64,000 bases of DNA. Source: Apiospora phragmitis. Taxonomy: Eukaryota; Ascomycota; Sordariomycetes; Amphisphaeriales; Apiosporaceae. Below, piece after piece: positions 1 through 11,573 of the stretch. The translations under genes and the position numbers were made by a program. The notes below the pieces were generated by a model. The model was not told the origin of the DNA, made no database searches, and saw nothing but the letters and a program-made list of their open reading frames with translations. The stretch covers positions 2,790,001 to 2,854,000 of the forward strand of contig JAQQWL010000009.1 of assembly GCA_038363925.1 (NCBI GenBank), read 5' to 3'. How positions within the stretch are numbered: position 1 is the first letter of the stretch; every line of letters starts with the position of its first letter.

Positions 1-743
1 ATTCCACTGTGGTTGCCCGTATGATCGATCGGCTGTGCTTGTCAGTTCGATCATGTTATAAGGTTACCTAGTGGCAGAAGCTAGTGGGTCGGATCAATCG
101 ACTGGACTGAACGCTTCTTCGCTTCAGGGACTTCTTAGCGCACTTGATGCCCTACGGTTAAGCACTTAAGCACTTAAGCACTTACACTTACATCAGTGCC
201 GCACCCGCATGCTTACATATTGGCTTGCACTGACACCTCCTGCTGATGTCATGTTCTTAGTTAGACCGTCAACCGTCTGGAAGCCTTCTTTTTGCCCTTT
301 TCGGTTCATGGCCCGGATTGGTCTATTTTCAAGTTCCTCATTTGGTCTCAGAGTCTCTGCCCTGACTTGACGAACACGTTACATTGGGCAGGTGAGTTGG
401 CAGTTGCATTGCCCCCCTTGACCCCGTAAGTAACTGGCCCCACCCCTCCTCTCCTGCTTTGCCGGGTGTGGATACGAGATCTGAACTGCCGATCATCGTC
501 ATTCAGGGACCAAGAAGCAAGAGACGAAGGAGCATTAAGCATGGTTTCCTTTTTTCGACACATCGGATAGCTTACGATGGCTCCTCATATAAATAAAACC
601 TCGAAAGCGCCGCCTGTTTGATATTGATATTACTCACAAGCCACTCCCACATCCTCCACGACGATAATACAATATCATCATAAAACCAACTCACACTCTT
701 AGTCTTTCACCAACAACCAACAACCAGCAACTCATCGATCAAT
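1..743. other. gene-free left edge and promoter
   Basis: No coding signal was found on either strand. An 8-bp unit (AAGCACTT) is repeated three times at 160-183. The right end is the promoter and leader of the secreted-protein gene that starts at 744. Confidence 0.6.
588..597 (+). promoter_or_regulatory. TATA box of the HRIP1-like gene
   Basis: TATAAATAAA lies about 155 bp upstream of the start codon and is followed by a CA- and CT-rich leader, as in highly expressed fungal secreted-protein genes. No transcript data support it. Confidence 0.5.
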
Positions 744-1271
744 ATGAAGTTCTCTACTGCCGCTCTTGTTGTTGCTGCTTCCGCCGTCGTCTCTGGCGCG
801 GCTATCCAGAAGCGCAGTGTCGTCTACCAAGTCTCCGACTTCAGCGCTGCATGCATTCCTCACAGCACCCAATGCCTGTAAGTCTGCTTGCGCCTTTTCC
901 AGGCGATGGCCATCCTGGCACAGGAAGAAATCAAAACCTAACAATTCTCTTCAAGGTATGAGTTCGGCGTCTTCCAGCCCGGCACCATGCAGACCGACCC
1001 CATCCCCTGCCAGGCCATGGTCTCGGCCAACATCGACGGCACCCTGCCCGACGTCATGTACGGCGCGTGCGAGCAGTCGTCGCGCACCTTCAATGTCGTT
1101 CGCGACGCCGAGGGCCTGGGCTTCCTCGTCCAGGCGCCCGTCAGCCCGCGCAGCAACACCACCGGCGTCTACCACATCCCCAACAGCGACCTCGTCATGT
1201 CCGACCGGCCCAACGCCGTTGTGCAGAGCTACGCCGGCCCTAAGGCCTTTGACCTCGATTTTCTTGTCTAG
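744..1271 (+). CDS. small secreted protein, HRIP1 / Alt a 1-like
   Basis: Two exons, 744-877 and 956-1271, joined over a 78-nt GTAAGT...AG intron, give 149 residues. The N-terminus is a clear signal peptide (MKFSTAALVVAASAVVSGA) followed by a KR site. The mature part has four cysteines (motifs CIPHSTQC, PIPCQA, YGACEQ), enough for two disulfides, and an NTT sequon. The overall pattern (VSDFSAACIPHSTQC near the start, QPGTM, then PNAVVQSYAGP near the end) resembles fungal hypersensitive-response-inducing protein 1, a secreted beta-sandwich elicitor family related to Alt a 1. The family call is from memory of the motif pattern. Likely role: secreted elicitor or effector-like protein acting outside the hypha. 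A TATA box lies 155 bp upstream. Confidence 0.8.
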
Positions 1272-2396
1272 AAACTGAGCACTCCAAAATGAGGTGTGGC
1301 GAAGGGGGGGGGGGGGTTATATAATAGAATTAAGAATGCGTATATATAGCAAGGGTAGAACACCCTCAAATTTTAATGAACCATGATCACAAGAAAGCAA
1401 CGCCAATGCAACCTATCTTATCGTTAGCCAGTGTTATTGGTCTGTCTTGCTGTATATGGAATGCGCAAGTGCCACCATGATGAATACGATTGGTCATTGA
1501 ATACCCAGAACTAGAAGGTATTATTGACACCTACATACAGTACTGCAGCTGCCCAAGAAACATCTGCCAGTGATAGGCTTGGCAAGGTTAACAGTGGGTG
1601 CGTTTGCGGGGAGAATTAGGGAACTGGGGTTGAGTGCACGCTCCCTGCAATGGCCTGTGAGGTCATAGGTCGCATCAACACTGAAGCTCAGAGCAAATCA
1701 TGACAGACCTCACAAGGCCGCCTCCCACTACATGAAGCTCGCATGCGATATTATGGCGCAACCCTGAATTGCTAGTTAGTACAGCGACTACACCAAAGCA
1801 GGAGTATATGTCAGTTTTTGGCTACACCCTCTTCTTGCGCAGTCTCCTCCCTCTTGCGCTTGTCAGTCCACCAACCGAAGGCCGAGTGTGTTCAAAACAT
1901 CGTGGGATGCACCGGTAGACCCCAGTCGCACACCAAGTTCTCTGCAGCGCCATGGGATTCATGAGATCTAAGATAAGCTGCAGACTGGCTTTCTACAAAG
2001 CCACTACTAAAGCTGCTGCCCCGAGGCCCTTATAAAAGGGTGGTCTTGGCACAATATGGAATATTTACTTCCCAGGTAAGCATTTCGCTCAAGGTTGTGC
2101 TTGATCTTGGTGATCCTGGAAAGTGCGAGTGAGTCTCCGAGAGAGAGAGCGATTTCTTGCTTTGGCTGTCCGCTTTCCGATACAGTCTTAATCTCGGGTA
2201 CCTGCATTACCGGATTCTCTCGGCGGCTTCGTCAAGGCCCGGCGCAACTAATGTGCTGCAAACACGAACTCTGCGTCCCGCTTCTGGAACTTAATGGTCA
2301 TGGTCGAGGCCAAGCTCCGTTAATGCAATCCCCTCAGTTCCTTATATCTCATTCGCAAGAGCTTCACGGCACCATACGATCACGTGAAGCAGGAGA
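1272..2396. other. intergenic, 1.1 kb
   Basis: No gene seen. A run of 13 G lies at 1304-1316, just downstream of the preceding stop codon. Toward the right end, a CACGTG palindrome at about 2380 lies close to the beta-galactosidase start. Confidence 0.5.
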
Positions 2397-5300
2397 ATGA
2401 AGCAGTTCCTACTCGGCATCGCGCTTCTAGCGCTCGGCTGTGAAAGCCTGCGTACCACCACGGGCAAGCCTAGTATTGGGATGCGAGGTTACTCTATCAT
2501 CGAGCCCATCCAGATGCGTGCCCCTGTCCAGCACATCGTTACCTGGGATGAGCACTCCCTCTTCGTCAACGGAACCAGGGTCTTAATACTCAGCGGCGAA
2601 TTTCATCCCTTTCGCCTTCCAGTACCATCTCTTTGGCTGGATGTGTTTCAAAAGGCTCGAGCCTCAGGAATAAACGTAATTTCACTTTACATACATTGGG
2701 CGCTGGTGGAGGGAAACCCGGGGCAGTTCACTGCCGACGGCGTTTTTGCCCTTGAACCGTTCTTCGAGGCTGCCCGTATTCTTCTAGGGTCCGACGTAGC
2801 TAACAGAAACTGTCATCAAAGGCGAGCGGCGGTGGTTATCCTGGCTAGCTCCAACGAGTCCGGGGGCTTTTGCGAACTGCTGCCCCTGATTACTTGGCGG
2901 CCACTGATAATTATATGTCCAATTTCTGCAAGAAGATCGCGCGTGCTCAGATCACCAATGGCGGACCAATCATACTGTTCCAGCCCGAGAACGAATACAC
3001 ATGGGGGAGATGAATTTAGCTCATTTCCGGATGGCGCTTACATGGAGTATGTCATGAAGCAAGCCCGCGATGCCGGAATAGTCGTACCATTCATCAGTAA
3101 TGATGCTGCTCCATTGGGCCACAATGCTCCCGGCACCGGAGTGGGTGAGGTGGATATATACGGCTACTCACTGGGTTTTGACGGCGTAAACCCAACGGTC
3201 TGGCCAGCTGATGGTCTCCCCACGGATTGGAGAGCCTTGCATCTACAACAGAGCCCGTCCACGCCATATTCAATCAACGAGTTCCAAGCTGGATCGTTCG
3301 ATCCCTGGGGTGGATGGGGCTTTGAGAAATGCAGTCAACTTGTGAACCATGAGTTTGAGCGGGTGTTCTACAAGAACACCTTTGCCGCAGTAAGGCTCTA
3401 TCGCTTGTCAGTCTTGGTAGATGATGTTTAGCTGACCTTCCAGGGCGTCTCAATCCTGAATCTGTACATGATCTTTGGGGGGACTAATTGGGGCAACCTG
3501 GGACATCCAGGCGGATATACCTCGTACGACTATGGAAGCGTCATCAGAGAGGATCGCACCATCGCTCGTGAGAAGTACTCAGAACTCAAGTTGGAGGCCA
3601 ACTTCATGATGGTCAGCCCTGCCTATCTGACTGCCACCCCGGCTATCAACGCCACCCATGCTTATAGCGACAACGCGGAAATGATAATCACTCCGTTGCT
3701 CGGCAAAAGTACGGCAGACGGGTCGTTCTTCGTTGTCGGCATACTGACTACACCAGCCTGGCTTCAACTTCGTACAGGGTCACGCTGCCAACATCCCGGG
3801 GGAACATAGCCATTCCTCAGACTAATCATAGCCTGAAATTGAATGGCCGGAATTCCAAGGTGATGGTTACAGATTATGACGTCCAAGGCATAAACTTACT
3901 CTACTCAACCGCGGACGTTTTCACACATCAGTCATTGGTGAATGGCGAGAAAGTCTTGATAATTTACGCAGGGCAGAATGAGTTCAATGAGTTCGCCATC
4001 AATAATGCGGCCTCTTCTTTTAAGGTTATCGAGGGCGGAATGAAGCTTTTCAGGCTCGGGTCAAATTCATCTGCTTCACTGGTCCTGGGATGGCCAACAT
4101 CCACTGAACGGACTATCGTACAAGTAGGCGACTTGACAATTTACCTGTTGGGTAAGTACAAGTTCACTTATGCAATGTGACTTCGGATATTGCTGATTAC
4201 CCTAGATCGTACCTCTGAATATAACTATTGGGTTACCGATGTTGTGGGAAGCCAGTCAAAGCTGATCGTCAATGGCCCATATCTCCTAAGATCCGTCGCT
4301 TTGAATGGAAGTGAACTCTCTATCAAAGCCAACTTCAACGTCTCGACGCCTATCGAAGTCGTTGGCGCCCCTTTAGGAACCAAGGCGATTCGGATCAGCG
4401 GAAAAGAAACACCCTTCAAGTATTCTGGTCAATCCCCCACAATGAACATCATTGCCAGTCCACCTTTGGTCGACTTGCCTAATCTCGCATCAATCCCTGG
4501 GCTGGAAATCGGTCGACTCGCTACCTGAGGCACAGGTATTCTACGACGACTCGGCATGGACTGTCGCTGACCGGACATATACAAATAACACCTACTTCCC
4601 CCTTCGGAACACTGTTTCCACCTACGCGGCCGACTATGGCTTTCAATACAGGTACGCTGAGTTACCGGGGTCAGTTCAATGCCAGCGGCTGGGAAACATC
4701 TTTCAATCTTTATGTACAGGGAGGTCAGGCTTTTGCCTCGAGCGTCTTTCATGATGGATCTCTCCTCTCATCCTGGGCGGGTAACGGATCCGCTTCCGCC
4801 AACCAGAAAACCTACTCGATCCCACCAGGGAAGCTCGAGGTGGGCTCACCGCACATTTTCACCGTGATTGTAGACAACATGGGCCACGACGAACAGTCCG
4901 TCGGCGTGGACTACATGAAAGCGCCGCGCGGCGTCCTGGGATGGCGCCTCTATAGTGACACCAAAGCCACCAGCACGCCCATCACGTGGAAGCTCACGGG
5001 TAACCTGCACGGCCTCGCGTACGTAGACAAGGCTCGCGGGCCCCTCAACGAGGGCGGCCTGTTCGCCGAACGCCGAACGCATGGGCTACCATCTCCCCGG
5101 CGCTCCCCTCCCTTCTTCCTCTGCACCGTCGTCCCCGCTCGACGGCATCCCGCACCCGGGCGTTGCCTTCTACGCCGCACCGTTCAACCTCTCCCTGCCC
5201 TCGGACGAGTGGGACATCCCGCTCGCCTTTGCGTTCCCGGACGCGCTGTCCAAATCGTCACCCAACCCCTTCAGGCTCCAGCTTCTCGTCAACGGGTGGC

Positions 5301-5536
5301 AGTTCGGCCGGCTGAGCAGCAACATCAGCCCGCAGTAGGTCTTCTCCGTGCCCGAGGGCATCATGAACTACCAGGGCGAGAACTGGGTCGGCCTCTGGCT
5401 CTGGGCCCTGAACGAGGGCGGGGCCAGGGTGCCGGCCATGGAGCTCAGGGCGACCAGTGTGCCGATCTGGACGGGGCGGGAGAAGGTCGTGCTGGTGGAC
5501 AGTCCGGGTTGGAGGGAGAGGGAGGGTGCTTATTAG
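2397..5536 (+). pseudogene. GH35 beta-galactosidase, multiply broken
   Basis: Similarity to secreted fungal GH35 beta-galactosidase runs the whole length (about 1000 residues): signal peptide, SGEFHPFRLP, PENEY with the acid/base Glu, INEFQAGSFDPWGGWG with the nucleophile Glu, [13 protein letters not shown], and C-terminal jelly-roll domains ending near 5536. It cannot be read as one frame. The segment 2776-2830, which should encode LARPGPYINAE, is unrecognisable. A TAG replaces Trp at 2846. Frame shifts lie at the G-run 3003-3007, at about 3736, at about 4500 and at 4641-4650. A 7-bp tandem duplication shifts frame at 5065-5078, and a TAG lies at 5336. Two normal introns remain, 3390-3443 and 4152-4205. 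The enzyme would cleave beta-galactosides in plant polysaccharides. It is almost certainly dead. Confidence 0.9.
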
Positions 5537-5980
5537 TGTTTTTTCTATTTGTGCTTTCTTCTCTAACGGATCCAAACAGCTATCTCCCATGGGAGTTTAG
5601 TGAAGTGGCTTGTATTTCGTAATCACAAGAACGAAAAGGAGTGTTGAGGTTATACCTATCATTGTGCTTATAAGGCCCGCATCACAAACTGCTCAATTTT
5701 GGACCTTGCTATAGCTTTCGTTACTAGACACCGCTTTCGTAGTCACGTCCGATTTTCTGCCACTGAGTTCCGAGCGAAATGATTGAGGTGAGCTTCGTAA
5801 ATGGTATTACTCGACCGAGGTCGACGCTTCAAATTCATTCTAACGCGATTGACTTCCATACAAATATCCCCTCATCAATAGCGCGTCATGTGTCATCTAC
5901 CATCACCATCCCGGCTTACACGTCTCTTGAAGAACCTACTAACATCCACCTCACACCCACGCCACTTTGTTTCCTTCCCC
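5537..5980. other. intergenic between convergent genes
   Basis: About 440 bp between the beta-galactosidase relic and the 3' end of the iminopeptidase. No gene or repeat seen. Confidence 0.5.
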
Positions 5981-7211
5981 TTACGGCTTGATCGACTTGT
6001 ACTTCTCGACGACGTCCATGAGGGCCTCCTCGATGGTCTTCTCGTGGGCGCTGTGGCCCGCGTCGCCAACGATCCGGTAGTCGACGTTCTTGTTGGCGGC
6101 GCCGCCAAGCGCCTGGTAGAGGTCCCAGCTCGTCTTGGCCGGGCACACGACGTCGTAGCGGCCCTGGACGATGGTGATGGGCAGGTGCGCGATCTTGGAC
6201 GCTTCCTCGACGAGCTGGCCGTCGCGCATCCAACCGCCGTGGACGAAGTAGTGGCACTCGATGCGGGCGAATGCCAGGGCCCTTTTAGTTTGTTGAGCGG
6301 ATGTACGTAGTAATCAACCCACCCAGTGTTGACTGTGTCAAACTTCATGGCTCTATTTCTCCCCTTATACGTGCGTAAGGAGAGAAAGAGGGGGAGAGGG
6401 AAACAGGAGGGGAGTTTCTTTTAAGTACTTACCATTCGGGGTCGTCCGCTTTGGCAATATAGGCCGGGTCAACGATAAGCTTGCTGGTCGAGACCTCCCA
6501 GCGGCTCCAAGCATCGGCACTAGTGAAAATTTCGTAAGAAACTTGGTTTACGTACGTACGAGACTCATTCTATTTACCCCCTTGGCATATCCAGTTGATA
6601 AGAAAAGGGCGCGCGGGAGATTAGACGTACCACTTCAGCTGCTCATCCTGGTCGTCGTCGTTGGTCAGCCGCTTGTAGTAGGCCTTCATGAGGTCGCCGC
6701 GCTCATCCGCAGGGATGGCCTCGCGGTAAGCCTCGAAGTAGTCCGGAAACAGGAAATTGGCGCCCTGCTGGTAGTACCAAAGCAGCTCCTCGCGGCGCAG
6801 CGTGAAGATGCCGCGCAGCACGAGCCCCAAGCAGCGGTCCGGGTGGGCCTCGGCGTACGCGAGCGCGAGCGTGGAGCCCCAGGAGCCGCCGAAGACGAGC
6901 CAGCGGTCGACTTTCAAGTGCTCGCGCAGCTTCTCGATGTCGCCGACGAGGTGCCAGGTCGTGTTCTCCTCGAGCGAGGCGTGCGGGGTCGACCGGCCCG
7001 ACCCGCGCTGGTCGAACAGCACGCTGCGGTAGTGGGCCGGGTCGAAGTACTGGCGGTCCGTGTCGTCGATGCCGCCGCCGGGCCCGCCGTGCAGGTAGAC
7101 GATGGGCACGCCCGTCGGGTTGCCGCAATCCTCCCAGTAGATGCTGTGGATGGAGGAGACCTGGAGGTGGCCCGACTGGGTCACGTCGAACTTGGGGTAA
7201 ATGGGCGCCAT
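5981..7211 (-). CDS. pip: proline iminopeptidase
   Basis: Three exons on the minus strand (7211-6631, 6519-6433, 6281-5981) give 322 residues, the normal family length. It is an alpha/beta hydrolase of peptidase family S33. HGGPGGG forms the oxyanion region, the nucleophile Ser sits in GGSWGS, the catalytic Asp in GRYDVVCPAK and the His in GDAGHSAHE. The cap region contains the family pattern ARIECHYFVHGGWM. It removes N-terminal proline from peptides, probably in the cytosol, as no signal peptide is present. Introns of 111 and 151 nt have GTACGT and GTAAGT donors. The start is the first ATG, giving MAPIYPKFDV. The gene looks intact and is transcribed toward the broken beta-galactosidase. Confidence 0.93.
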
Positions 7212-7941
7212 CTTTTCCTCACAAGGGGACTGGGAAATGTGCTTATTATCAACTGGCAGTTTTTTACGTTTCGCTACGCTACGCTAAGTAGGAGGGAGGG
7301 GAGATAATAATAAATGGTCGTACGCTTTTCGGCCAAATCCTTAATCGGACGTCTTTTGAAAGGCCCCGCCGAAGACCGCTGGTTCCCCGCATCTACGCCG
7401 CCCAGATCAGCGATCCTTCTGATTCTATTTACTGTTTGGCTTCACATCTGGATATGGCTGGAGTCGTGCGTTTTAACATTTCGTATATTTATATATATAT
7501 TATCTATATCCATCGCACGTTCCACATTGCAGCCTTTCGTAGTCTTATTATTAAGTAGACCCATGCAAGTGCTTGGGAGCTGTTATGTCTACCATTCGAG
7601 TCTATCGTCTCTAGCCATTCCGGCAACTCGTTGAGGAATATCGGGGTTTTTCTTCCCTGTTTTGTCTTCTCGCGGCATGAATCATGGCACTTTCCCTGGT
7701 CTCCTCATCAGCCAGCCAGCCCTCACCACTTCTACTGCCAGCAAGACGTCTGTATCCTTACTGACCTGTTTCCCCAAGAGCCTTGCGGCCCGTTGCGACA
7801 TAGGACGAGTGAGTAATGTATTTGCAAATCAACCCGCCTATCCCCCTGAACTCCGTTGTTTGACTTCTAACCAGTCCATATGCAATTAAATGGGTTAAAC
7901 GCGCTAAGATAGTTGTTGCCGAATAAGGAAAGAAAGCGCAA
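7212..7941. other. intergenic, 0.7 kb
   Basis: Upstream region of the iminopeptidase and downstream region of HMG-CoA reductase. An AT-rich TATATATA stretch lies near 7490-7510. No gene seen. Confidence 0.5.
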
Positions 7942-10900
7942 TCATCGCTTAGCCCGCTCGGCCGCCGCCGCACTCATAGACCCGCTGGTCATGGATAACC
8001 CGGCAGGGATGGGTGTCCCAGGGGCCGGTGTCGAGCTTCGTGTGGCGGGTGCAGAACGGTTGTGGGCCATGTGAGCGCTAACCAAGTGGCCAGCGGCAAG
8101 TGCCGAGCAGAGCGAAAGTTCACCGGCGAGAACGGCGGCACCAATGATGCGGGCCAGTCGTCGGGCGTTCTCACCAGGTGTGGTAGGGTGTGATCCGCGA
8201 ACGCCAAACATATCAAGCATGGCACCTTGTGGCGACAGAATAGTACCGCCTCCCAGGGTACCAACCTCGATGGAGGGCATGGAGACAGAGATTTGCAGGC
8301 TGCCATGGAGACTGTAGTTTTGTTAGCATGAATTTCGCCGCTGAGGGGAATAGATACGGGCGACTTACTTCTTCATAATGGTGATACAGTTGGCACTCTC
8401 GACCACCTGAGCAGGATCTTGACCGGTGGCCAGGAAGACAGCGGCGACAATGTTGGCGGCATGGGCGTTGAAGCCTCCAACGGAAGCAGCCATGGCAGAT
8501 CCGATCAGGTTTTTGGAAATGTTGAGATCAACCAGAGTGTCCACGTCGCTCTTCAGCACTTCCTTGACAACCTTGGCGGGAATGATAGCCTCTGCGACGA
8601 TGCTCTTGCCACGTCCCTCGATCCAGTTGATGGCTGCAGCCTTCTTGTCGATACAGTAGTTACCAGAAACGGAGACGATTCTCATGTCATCAAAGCCTCC
8701 CTCGGTGGCCATGATCTTCAGGGAGTGCTCGACACCCTTAGAAATCATGTTCATACCCATGGCATCACCAGTCGTGGTCTTGAAACGGATATACAGGTTG
8801 GTGCCGGCGATAGCCGTTGTCATAGTCTGTAGGCGGGCAAATCTGCTGGTGGAGTTGAATGCCTTCTTCATCATGGTTTGGCCAGCATCGGAATCCAGCC
8901 AAATCTTGGCAGCACCAGTTCTCTCGAGCGTCTCGAAACTGACGCAGGGGCCACGGGTCATACCATCGCCAGTCAAAACAGTAACGGCACCGCCTCCAGC
9001 GTTGATCGCCTTGCAGCCACGGCTCGTGCTAGCAACCAGGACACCTTCAGTAGTAGCCATGGGGATGAAGTAGCTCTTTCCGTCAATGACGAGAGGGCCA
9101 GCTACACCGACAGGAAGGGGCATGTATCCGATGACGTTTTCGCAGCAGGCTCCCAAAACTTGGTTCCAGTCATAGTTCTCATAAGGCAGCTTGGAATCGG
9201 CGAGATAGCTTGTGATATCGGCGGTAGCAGGGGTTCGCGAGATGACAGCACGACGAATCTTCACAGCACGGGTACAGTCCTTGAGACTCCTTTCCAGAGC
9301 ATAGCCGGGAATCTTGCCCTTGAGCGACAGATCGATGATTTCGTCGTCAGTCATGTCATAAATACGTTTCTCGGTGAGCATCTGGGCCAACTCGACTTGA
9401 CTGTGGGAGATAACCGGTGCTCTTGGCGGCTCAGGTTTGGTGCGTTTCATGGACAAGGCATCGGCCTCGTCATCTGTCGAGGCAGGAGTAAGGGGCTTTG
9501 ACTCTGATATCCTTGGTGTCTGGTTTCCAACAGCAGGAAGCGTAACAGTGCTTTGGCTAGCGTTGAACCTCTCGGCCTCATCAAGCTCCTTGGGGTCGAT
9601 GGGGTGGTCCGCAACATTGGGGTCCTTGATACCCCATCTGGCCACATTAAACAAATATCCGTTCAAGGTGATACTCATAGCAAGAGCGATGACAATCCAC
9701 TTTGACAAGACAGGGTCCTCAAGGCTGGTCAAAATGCCGCCAACCATTCTCCCGCCCATACCATACTCTCCAAGCGGGGCATATTTTTCCTGGCCATCGG
9801 CAGCATCTTCAGTACCGGCTGGTACGCCATAGTGAACAGAAGGAAACTCCAGTTCGTACTTGATTGGGGTCAATACGGTTACTACGGTCGTATGACCATG
9901 TCCCCGTGCCGTGTACACGATCTCATCCAATCCGTTCGACGCAACCTTGAAGGGGTCGACAGGAGGTGTAGTAGCCACGCCGCCAAGACCACCAGTCCAC
10001 GACATGTAGCCGGGAGTACGGAAAGGGATGGAGCAAATGTTAATCAAGTTGACGGCGAAAAAGCCAACAACCATGTAGAACTTGAACTTGGGGATGGCAC
10101 TGCTCCTCATGTTCTGACCAAAAATAGGAGCTTCGGCATTCTTTGAGTCGCCGCCGGGGTAGTCGTTGCTCTTAGCAACATTCTCGGCCACACGTCGACT
10201 AAGACCATCGTCTTCGAGAGCTCTGCGCATCGCAACGTGGCGCTTGATGCGGTTGATCTCGAGCTTGATGCAAAGAATGGCAGTGTAGAAAGTGAACAGC
10301 AAGATGCCGTCGAAGAAAAGGATCCATGCCGCCAGGAAGCAGAATTGTTGCAACCCACCCTGGACCCCGGAGGCAGCTCCGGCAATTAGGATAAGAATCT
10401 CAATAACATAGTCTCGAACAATTTCGAAGCCCTTCTCCTTGATAGCGCTCTGCACGGCATATTGGATGACGCCTTCAGGGAGAGCGGGCGATTTGCGGGT
10501 AGCCTTGTCCGAATTTCCATTCGCTTCATCAGGTCTACGGTGTTCGAGGGCGTGGGACAGCACAGCTCTGGTGAGGACAATGTTCTTCTCGAAACCAACG
10601 ATGACGACCAGGAACGGGAGGCCTTCGGACAGAAGCACAACGGACACGGGCACACCGAGCTTCCAGGTGACATTCAAGCCGAAAAGGAACGCGAAAAGCG
10701 ACGAGAAGAGGACGCTGGTCGCCAACCAAACGTTCGAGCCCATCTTCCTCATGCTCAAGAAGAGCGATACGAAGGTAAGGTGCATTGAAATGTAGCCAAG
10801 AACCATAATGATGATGTCAAGGGTTTCGGCATTCTTCAGCAGATCCAGGAATTCGGACCACGCGTTGTGAACCCAGCGAGTCAGGCTTCTTGCGCTGTTA

Positions 10901-11544
10901 CCACGCGCCACCTTCATAATCCACATCTTTTGCTCGCTGTGGCCCTTCTCGTTCGTGAGGGACTCCTGTTGGGGGCCATCATTGGGGATTTCCTGCGCAG
11001 CTGCGATGAACTCGGGGGCCTCGCTGTACTTGATCGAGAAAGCCAGGGCGCTGTCTTGAGAGTAGGCAGTCAGGCTGTTGGAAGTTGAGGGGAGGTGGGC
11101 GATGGAGAGGTTGCTCGGCAGAGGAACAATGTGCGGTTGGGGAGCGGTCTGCGGGCCCTCCTCGGAGGACTCGGGGAACACCAAAGTCACAAGTGCCAAG
11201 TGGTCGGCGTCCTTGGGAACCTGGGCGACGCTGTCAAGATTCTGCCACTTCCAGCTTGTCTCTGGGCCAGCAACTAGGTTCCTGCTTCCTTCGACCAAGG
11301 AGCTCCAGTCGGCTTTCCGGGCGCTGCTTGTCGCCTCGTAGAGGCTGTCTTTGACAATTCCGACATAGGTAGTGCTGGCTATGAGGGCAATAGCGCAGAT
11401 TGTGTATATGGGGTGGACGCAGGCGATCTTTGAAAAGTATTGCAGCACGGGAGTGACCTTCTTGTTGATCTTGGAAGGGGGCTGCGGCTTGCCATCGGGC
11501 TGCTGGCCGCGAAAACGGGCAGGAAGTAGCGAGAGAGCGTTCAT
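7942..11544 (-). CDS. hmg1: HMG-CoA reductase, ER membrane enzyme
   Basis: Two exons on the minus strand, 11544-8369 and 8311-7942, over a 57-nt GTAAGT intron, give 1181 residues, a usual size for the fungal enzyme. It reduces HMG-CoA to mevalonate with NADPH, the committed step to sterols and isoprenoids. The N-terminal half has many membrane segments and a sterol-sensing region (around [15 protein letters not shown]). The catalytic half shows [39 protein letters not shown] and VGTLGGGTI, with the catalytic His near the C-terminus ([11 protein letters not shown]). The intron falls inside ITIMKN-LHGSL. I chose the ATG at 11544 because the upstream in-frame extension lacks an ATG. Its leader carries a short upstream ORF, listed separately. 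Sterol feedback through the sensing domain is expected from the family and was not seen directly. Confidence 0.96.
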
Positions 11545-11573
11545 GTCGAAGGATGCTTCTCGCACGAAGGCAT
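11541..11573 (-). promoter_or_regulatory. 10-codon upstream ORF in the HMG-CoA reductase leader
   Basis: On the coding strand an ATG 29 nt upstream of the reductase start opens a frame of ten codons ending in TGA. The TGA shares two bases with the main ATG (sequence ATGA). It encodes [10 protein letters not shown] and is in a different frame from the enzyme. If the mRNA starts upstream of 11573, ribosomes must bypass it or reinitiate. Confidence 0.55.

Noticed and set aside
348..563. 71-codon minus-strand frame near the left edge
   Set aside because: Low-complexity translation, no splice partners, lies in the promoter of the HRIP1-like gene.
5893..6348. Arg/Ser-rich minus-strand open frame overlapping the iminopeptidase's last exon
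   Set aside because: Composition is that of an out-of-frame GC-rich exon; the true frame carries the catalytic His.
8878..9501. 207-codon plus-strand open frame inside HMG-CoA reductase
   Set aside because: Antisense shadow of a highly conserved catalytic domain; no independent protein character.
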